Part shown: positions 59,838-64,000 of the stretch, piece by piece | How positions within the stretch are numbered: the first letter of the stretch is position 1 | Layout of the letters: every line of letters begins with the position of its first letter | Assembly: GCF_024498175.1 (NCBI RefSeq) | Contig: NZ_CP101823.1 | Location: 992,001-1,056,000, forward strand | Direction of reading: 5' to 3' | DNA length: 64,000 bases | Origin: Haloplanus salinarum | Lineage (GTDB): Archaea; Halobacteriota; Halobacteria; Halobacteriales; Haloferacaceae | Translations under genes and position numbers: made by a program | Notes under the pieces: generated by a model | Database searches by the model: none | Seen by the model: the letters and a program-made list of their open reading frames with translations, nothing else | Told to the model about the DNA's origin: nothing

Positions 59838-60063
59838 CGGAGGTATTAGCAAAGGTTCGGCCAGTCGTTCCACCTACTCAACAAGGACATCGAGACGTTC
59901 CTCATTGGCGAGGAAAACACTCGACGAAATCGACGGGAAATACAAAGGACTCGACGCGATTTGGTACGCAGAGCACGGTGAGAATCTACCGCAGAAAAAT
60001 AGTTCTATCGCGTCCTCTTCGAGCCGATTGACTGGGAAGAGATTGAAAAATACTCCTCTCTGA
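59812..60063 (+). pseudogene. Frameshifted gene remnant
   Basis: Protein-like segments occur in succession in different frames: CLAEVLAKVRPVV, then LLNKDIETFLIGEENTR, then KTLDEIDGKYKGLDAIWYAE and HGENLPQK, then FYRVLFEPIDWEEIEKYSSL. The change of frame at short intervals, with sensible composition inside each piece, suggests a gene broken by several small indels. The original function is not recognisable. It may once have joined the preceding frame. Confidence 0.45.
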
Positions 60064-60171
60064 GTAATAACAATTTACGCCCTAATAGTGGCATTCCCTC
60101 TGCAACGGCCAGCTACTAGTGTAGGTGATCCTATGAAAAATGGTTTATTTTCAGATAGTAACTAGTATTTC

Positions 60172-60591
60172 ATGACTCTCCCTCCTGAAGGAGAGATCTT
60201 CCGTGTTCGAGTTGATCGGGACGGTGGAACAGAGGATGGCCTTTCTCGTAATGGCCGAATCCATGTGCGCGGTAATCTTGATGGTTTGCCAAAAGCATAT
60301 GGCGTGAAAATTCTCGAACACAAATCAGGATATGTCGTCGCTGAAGTGGTGAATGACGTGAGTCCAGATGAGGCTACTAATCTTCGTCAGTGGCAGCGAA
60401 AGCAAGAGGAGGAAGAGAGAGATCCGCGAGAGAAGAAGAGGGATTTACAGCGATTAACACCGAATTCGGTGGAATCCGAGCCGAGAAATCCTTGGAGAAA
60501 GTCAGATTCCGACGAAGAAAAGGAAGACGAAGATGAGAAATCGGACGAGAAATTCTTGGGCAGTAAGAACCATCTTCTAAATGACAAATAG
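60172..60591 (+). CDS. Hypothetical protein with a TRAM-like N-terminal domain and charged tail
   Basis: This 139-aa protein has IFRVRVDRDGGTEDGLSRNG, then RIHVRGNLDGLPKAYGVKIL and SGYVVAEVV, a beta-barrel pattern like TRAM/OB domains that bind RNA. The second half is Lys/Glu/Asp-rich and probably disordered. The ATG at 60172 is 26 nt after TTTATTTT, so leaderless transcription is likely. Function is unknown; a translation- or RNA-linked accessory role is speculation. It is in the AT-rich island. Confidence 0.55.
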   Translation: MTLPPEGEIFRVRVDRDGGTEDGLSRNGRIHVRGNLDGLPKAYGVKILEHKSGYVVAEVVNDVSPDEATNLRQWQRKQEEEERDPREKKRDLQRLTPNSVESEPRNPWRKSDSDEEKEDEDEKSDEKFLGSKNHLLNDK

Positions 60592-60646
60592 ATGGGTTCA
60601 ACTCTAATTTCTGCGCCGTGAAACTAGCACGTACTGTTGTGGCACA

Positions 60647-60699
60647 GAGAGACTGACAGACAACCCTCGTCCGGTTCGGCCATGGACAGAGTCACCGGG
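60647..60699. repeat. 53-bp direct repeat, copy 1
   Basis: The sequence opens GAGAGACTGACAGACAACC and includes CTCGTCC and CGGCCA. It recurs at 61877-61929 in the same direction with about 43 of 53 bases identical by hand count, nearly all differences being transitions. It lies in a gene-free gap. Confidence 0.55.
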
Positions 60700-60737
60700 G
60701 GCTTGATTACTCAAGATCATCGCTGAGTCAATTGAAA

Positions 60738-61259
60738 CTAAATCACTCTACTGGCCGAAACGTCTGTTAAACTGCATTCGCTATTCGGACACAAATGTGG
60801 TTCACTAAATCCCATTCCATCAGGCGGGAAAATAAGATTTGAGTCACAGTTCGGACATGCTTCACCTGAAGTCGGCTTGTTCCGGTACTTTCGATGAATT
60901 GCCACTCCCTCAGCGTCTTTTGATCCGACTGGATCGTATGGAGAATTCTGTCTCTCGTACCTCTCAAGATATACTGGATCGCTTCCACTGTGTATCTCAG
61001 TGTGGCAAGAATCGCAGATTGGAACAGTTAGATCCAGTGGGTAGTTGACATGGTGTTCGATCAGTCGCTCCTCCGTGCCATCGTTGTTAAGAGCTTTCTC
61101 TCCGCACCTCATACAGCGTCCAATGTTCACCGGATTAACAGTCGCTGAAGATGGTTTGAGATACGCGTAATGGATTTCGCAAAGAGACTCTGTTTCCACA
61201 GTGTGTTTATTATATGCGTTCCTGGTAGCATTGTTTGAACAGTATTCGCACTGGCTCAT
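60738..61259 (-). CDS. HNH-like zinc-binding protein
   Basis: This 173-aa protein has an N-terminal C4-C7 pair (CEYC), then CMRCGEKALN (C49, C52), IEHHVNYPLDLTVPICDSCH and TEIHSG. The His-His, Cys-x2-Cys-His and later His fit an HNH/His-Me-finger nuclease core. The C-terminal part is a zinc ribbon (ACPNCDSN...HLCPNSECS). Such proteins are often nucleases in mobile or defence regions. The start at 61259 is behind a TATA-like TTTATTAATAG (about 61280-61290) overlapping the end of the upstream gene. Confidence 0.68.
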   Translation of the reverse strand: MSQCEYCSNNATRNAYNKHTVETESLCEIHYAYLKPSSATVNPVNIGRCMRCGEKALNNDGTEERLIEHHVNYPLDLTVPICDSCHTEIHSGSDPVYLERYERQNSPYDPVGSKDAEGVAIHRKYRNKPTSGEACPNCDSNLIFPPDGMGFSEPHLCPNSECSLTDVSASRVI

Positions 61260-61291
61260 ATGTCGCTATGAAATAACAGACTATTAATAAA

Positions 61292-61840
61292 TCACTTGGG
61301 GAACGCAACGTAGCCCGTTTTATCACTCGCAGTCATAGCGATTGTTCCCTCGGGCCAGAAGAACCAGTGGATACTCCATAGGATGTCCGATACTCCTCCA
61401 CTCAAATTGATCAAAAACATCCACGCTACAGTTGCTTCTATCACTGGACTGATGGGGAGAACGAGCAGTACCAGATAGAGAAGCGTTAGTATCTGTGGCG
61501 ACAGAAACGTGGTTACTTTCTCGTACATATCTGTAATCTGATCTGGAGCCATCACCATCCGAGGCCAGATGAATTCTGGCTCAAATCCGAGTTGCTCATA
61601 CGCAATATAGTGAGCTGACTCGTGGGCGTAGAGTGACGCAGTTACTCCCACAAACAGAGCAATGAATTCGTCAAATATCGTGGGTAGCTTCCACCACCAC
61701 AACTCGCTCGTGACTAATACCGGAGTAAGATATCCGATGGAAAACAGTACGACAAATCCGACGTATTTCTCGACACATGAGAGCTGGAGATCTCGAAATT
61801 CGGTATGAGTTTCAGGAGAACGAGGGGCAGATTCCGACAT
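61292..61840 (-). CDS. Membrane protein with a zincin HExxH motif (DUF3267-like)
   Basis: This 182-aa protein has four hydrophobic segments and the motif HESAH (73-77) in ASLYAHESAHYIAYEQLG. This is a zinc-metallopeptidase pattern and the fold resembles DUF3267 integral-membrane peptidases. A second-half hydrophobic stretch (FLSPQILTLLYLVLLVLPIS) follows. Activity is not proven. It is co-directional with the HNH-like gene, 32 nt apart, so they may form an operon. Confidence 0.65.
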   Translation of the reverse strand: MSESAPRSPETHTEFRDLQLSCVEKYVGFVVLFSIGYLTPVLVTSELWWWKLPTIFDEFIALFVGVTASLYAHESAHYIAYEQLGFEPEFIWPRMVMAPDQITDMYEKVTTFLSPQILTLLYLVLLVLPISPVIEATVAWMFLINLSGGVSDILWSIHWFFWPEGTIAMTASDKTGYVAFPK

Positions 61841-61876
61841 TCTCTACCGCAATATGTTCTGCAGAGAATATAAAAC

Positions 61877-61929
61877 GAGAGACTGACAGGCAACCCTCGT
61901 CCAACCCGGCCACGGGTATAGTCATCGGG
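61877..61929. repeat. 53-bp direct repeat, copy 2
   Basis: This copy (GAGAGACTGACAGGCAACC opening) matches 60647-60699. It overlaps the shared promoter zone between the divergent genes at 61840 and 61966, so it may carry promoter elements; TATA-like GAATATAAAACG lies just before it. Confidence 0.55.
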
Positions 61930-61965
61930 AACAACGCTTTCCCGGCGTTCGTGCTATGGGGTTCT

Positions 61966-62280
61966 ATGAGTACAATTCGCGGACTGCTTGAACGTGCCGA
62001 ACCTGGCAATCGGATCCGATGGTACGCAGAGAATGGAGCTCGACAACGTGCCCCCTCGACAGTAACGAAAATCGTTCTTGAAGAACGTCACACCGTCGTA
62101 GAGCTTGAAGACTCTCGAGGAGGAGAATATACAATTACTGTTCCGGATCAGCGCGAACCATTCGTCAGTCGGACCACTCCCGAGGGCGACGAGGAGCACT
62201 ACGGTGGTTTAGAGTGGATATCAGTTGTCGCAGGGGGAGAGTTCCACAACAATACACTCTGCAGTAATTCTCCTGAATAA
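61966..62280 (+). CDS. Hypothetical protein of the AT-rich segment
   Basis: This 104-aa protein starts MSTIRGLLERAEPGNRIRWY and has beta-rich segments VTKIVLEERHTVVELEDSRG and EYTITVPDQREP, ending in a hydrophilic tail. No family is recognised. The ATG at 61966 was chosen because it follows the shared promoter region of the divergent HExxH gene; the longer open frame upstream runs through the repeat. The fold suggests a small beta-barrel. Nothing about a partner is visible. Confidence 0.55.
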   Translation: MSTIRGLLERAEPGNRIRWYAENGARQRAPSTVTKIVLEERHTVVELEDSRGGEYTITVPDQREPFVSRTTPEGDEEHYGGLEWISVVAGGEFHNNTLCSNSPE

Positions 62281-62375
62281 GCGCTTAGAATAGACGAATA
62301 TGGCCGTTCAAAATTGCACTTCACAGTCTTCGTTGTAATCGAAGTCCCCGTGTCCCTTCGGCGATTGCCTCCAAC

Positions 62376-62550
62376 ATGTCCTCGACGGACGAAGGTGTCC
62401 GTATTGAATCGGAGTCGTTGTCTCGCGCGACGGTGGAGAGAACTCACAGCTAACCGCTCGGGTTGTTATCGCTCACCAGAAGTGCATTACTTGATTGAGG
62501 ATACAGATCATGATGCTATAGGGCATATTGACGTGGAATTCTACAAATAA
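62376..62550 (+). pseudogene. Possible remnant of a small gene with one frameshift
   Basis: A Met-started stretch MSSTDEGVRIESESLSRATV ends early at 62453, while another frame downstream encodes PEVHYLIEDTDHDAIGHIDV and ends FYK at 62550. Both pieces look protein-like, which suggests one frameshift in a gene of about 57 codons. The rest of the gap 62281-62775 has no supported gene. Confidence 0.3.
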
Positions 62551-62775
62551 CATATATCTTAATGAGGCGGTCCCGACGAGGAGAGTCTATTCGGAAGGAA
62601 GGTGAGCTGTCCACTATATCGAAGGTTCCCACACGGGGGTCAGCGAGTACCGCCACGTATCTTGGTCCGTATTCCGAAGACAGTAGGTGAAGGAGAGATG
62701 AACCTGCAGGCGTTGTATTCCCCGTTCTGGTGCTCCCCAGTCTTTTACACTTCTCTTTTGAAAGTAGGACGACGA

Positions 62776-63744
62776 ATGCCCTGGGTCGGTCTCAACAAGG
62801 GCGAGCGTGTCATACCGGAGGAGGTAGCTGACGGAACTCGCGTTCGCTGTCCAGAATGTAACGAACAGATGTTCCCTCGAGGGCCGATGAGCGACGGCCG
62901 GGCCAGACACTTCGTCCACGTGTCATCGAATACCTCGTGTAGCGGGGGAATTGGGGAATCAGAGATCCACAGAAAACGAAAGTCGATGGCTATCTCGGCA
63001 TTGAAACAGGAGTACGATGACTACGTCCGATGCGGATCGGAGGTTCCACTCGACGTCAGCGACTCGAAATCGAATACTGACGAACGTTGGGCCGACGTGC
63101 TCCTTGAGTTTGAAGGGCCCGATGATCTGTTTGGAGAAGGAATTATCGTCGAAGTTCAGTATAAGAACGAGGAGAAAGACATTGAGACAACAACGTACGA
63201 TTATCTAACTAAGTCGTTCAGCGTGTTCTGGGCGTACGGGAAGGACTTCACAACCAATCAGTTCCGCATCGAACAGATGATCGATGCATTCCGAGAGGAT
63301 GAGGAAACTGCGGTTCTCGCTGGGACTACACAAGCCCGGGAATACGCTCCATCAGTCGAAGAGCGAACCGAGCAAGAAGCACTCGTCTCATCCGATCAGG
63401 GCGAAACAGAGGGTATCGAACAACTCCCCGAGACTGATTCGAACGGACATCCCGTTCCGAAGATACCAGAATGTGCTCACGGCTTCCACGAGATCACAAA
63501 AAGTAGTGGTGAGGGTACAAACTATTTCAAGTGTGGAGATTGTGATATAATTGTACATCGTAGTGTCCGGGGTTTCTATTTCTACAATATGGATCTTAAT
63601 CCCCGTCAAAACGGCCCCGAATCATTAAAGAGCGGATGTAGGGGAATTTGGAAACAGACTGAATCGACATACGAATGTAAAAATTGTGGCAAAAGATACC
63701 CACAGGATCACGATGAATTGCTGTCCAAGTTGAATGTGAACTAA
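62776..63744 (+). CDS. CoiA-like nuclease family protein with zinc ribbon
   Basis: This 322-aa protein has a CoiA-type front: RCPECNEQMFPRG, then RARHFVHVS (HFVH 45-48) and SGGIGESEIHRKRK (ESEIH 61-65). The nuclease core has ERWADVLLEF (D107) and GIIVEVQYKN (E126 and Q128), a PD-(D/E)xK layout. The C-terminus has a Cys-rich end (CGDCDIIVHRS; YECKNCGKRYPQ). CoiA-like proteins process DNA in competence and are also seen in mobile or defence settings. The ATG at 62776 opens this pattern. It is in the AT-rich island. Confidence 0.78.
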   Translation: MPWVGLNKGERVIPEEVADGTRVRCPECNEQMFPRGPMSDGRARHFVHVSSNTSCSGGIGESEIHRKRKSMAISALKQEYDDYVRCGSEVPLDVSDSKSNTDERWADVLLEFEGPDDLFGEGIIVEVQYKNEEKDIETTTYDYLTKSFSVFWAYGKDFTTNQFRIEQMIDAFREDEETAVLAGTTQAREYAPSVEERTEQEALVSSDQGETEGIEQLPETDSNGHPVPKIPECAHGFHEITKSSGEGTNYFKCGDCDIIVHRSVRGFYFYNMDLNPRQNGPESLKSGCRGIWKQTESTYECKNCGKRYPQDHDELLSKLNVN

Positions 63745-64000
63745 CCCGGTTGAGAGATGTAGTCCTCCGGGAACCGCTCCCGGAGGAGCTCAGCCGTAGC
63801 GACTTCTGCTCGATCCGCTTCTTCCTTGATACTGTACCACGAAACATCGAGAATCCGAACAGGCGGGAAGACGGCCGTGAAATTGGCTCCGGGATTTCCG
63901 GGTTCGTTTAGATGTTGATTAAGTCGTTTGAAGAGGTTCTTCGCTCGGCCAACGTAAATGAGCCTTTCCGCTGAATCAACCTCATGCCTCCATCCTGGCC
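63741..64000 (-). CDS. GIY-YIG nuclease family protein, C-terminal part (5' end beyond window)
   Basis: This frame is open from the window end for 85 codons. It has RLIYVGRAKNLFKRLNQHLN, the typical GIY-YIG second half (YVG-x3-NL-x2-RL-x2-H), followed by a tail DVSWYSIKEEADRAEVATAE and ending EDYISQPG. GIY-YIG domains cut or nick DNA. The start is not seen. Its stop overlaps the convergent CoiA-like stop by 2 bases. Confidence 0.75.
   Translation of the reverse strand, partial: PGWRHEVDSAERLIYVGRAKNLFKRLNQHLNEPGNPGANFTAVFPPVRILDVSWYSIKEEADRAEVATAELLRERFPEDYISQPG

Noticed and set aside
62614..62919. Minus-strand frame of about 100 codons overlapping the CoiA-like start
   Set aside because: It is antisense to the conserved CoiA N-terminus and has no recognisable motif.

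Overview
The window is a high-GC chromosomal segment of a haloarchaeon (class Halobacteria). The evidence is the acidic proteins, archaeal-type genes (eIF1A, S3Ae, S15, KEOPS Pcc1, aTrm56, RNase J, geranylgeranyl diphosphate synthase, archaetidylserine synthase), Tat-type lipoproteins, a PGF-CTERM surface protein, halocyanin-like cupredoxins, and many leaderless genes behind TATA boxes. Genus is not decidable by eye. It divides into a long conserved core (1 to about 59.28 kb) and a clearly AT-richer segment (59.28 to 64 kb) that starts exactly after a tRNA-Ala gene.

Layout. 0-5.6 kb: the end of argH, then a cluster that looks anaerobic or nitrogen-oxide related: a heme-copper-oxidase/NnrS-like membrane protein, a short rSAM-partnered candidate RiPP precursor with its radical SAM/SPASM enzyme and two small partners, an SRPBCC protein and a DUF2249 protein. 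Three of these promoters carry a CGAAC-AC/GT-GTTCG palindrome resembling the haloarchaeal NarO-type site, each exactly 38 nt from the start codon. 5.6-9.9 kb: a spermidine/putrescine-type ABC transporter. 10-16 kb: Trm112-like, DUF2797, sugar-nucleotide epimerase, aTrm56, a divergent nucleobase permease/cytosine deaminase pair, and an MBF1-like factor. 16-28 kb: AlaX-type editing protein, PGF-CTERM protein, serine acetyltransferase, HAD hydrolase, RNase J with GGPP synthase, membrane proteins, an IscA-like Fe-S carrier and hisD. 28-41 kb: molybdate/sulfate-type transporter, gamma-glutamyltransferase, eIF1A, alcohol dehydrogenase, K+ channel, MFS, Ca2+/Na+ antiporter, a formate/nitrite channel fused to universal stress domains, and a cytochrome P450. 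40-55 kb: two paralogous cupredoxin lipoproteins and a histidine kinase near TTTTAGG-N4-CCTAAAA iron-regulator-like operators, plus nucleobase permease, kinase, nitrilase, acyl-CoA dehydrogenase, PssA and an APC permease with USP. 54-59 kb: DHH phosphoesterase, LLM oxidoreductase and the rps3ae-pcc1-recJ-like-rps15 operon.

The AT-rich tail has short hypothetical genes, decayed fragments, an HNH-like zinc protein, a membrane HExxH protein, a CoiA-like nuclease and a GIY-YIG fragment. It looks like an integrated island whose far end lies outside the window.

The most striking unexplained structure is an 86-bp, near-palindromic element. Five copies (one with an internal deletion) are each anchored exactly on the TGA stop codon of an unrelated gene. 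Product names rest on motif recognition by eye; no database search was possible.
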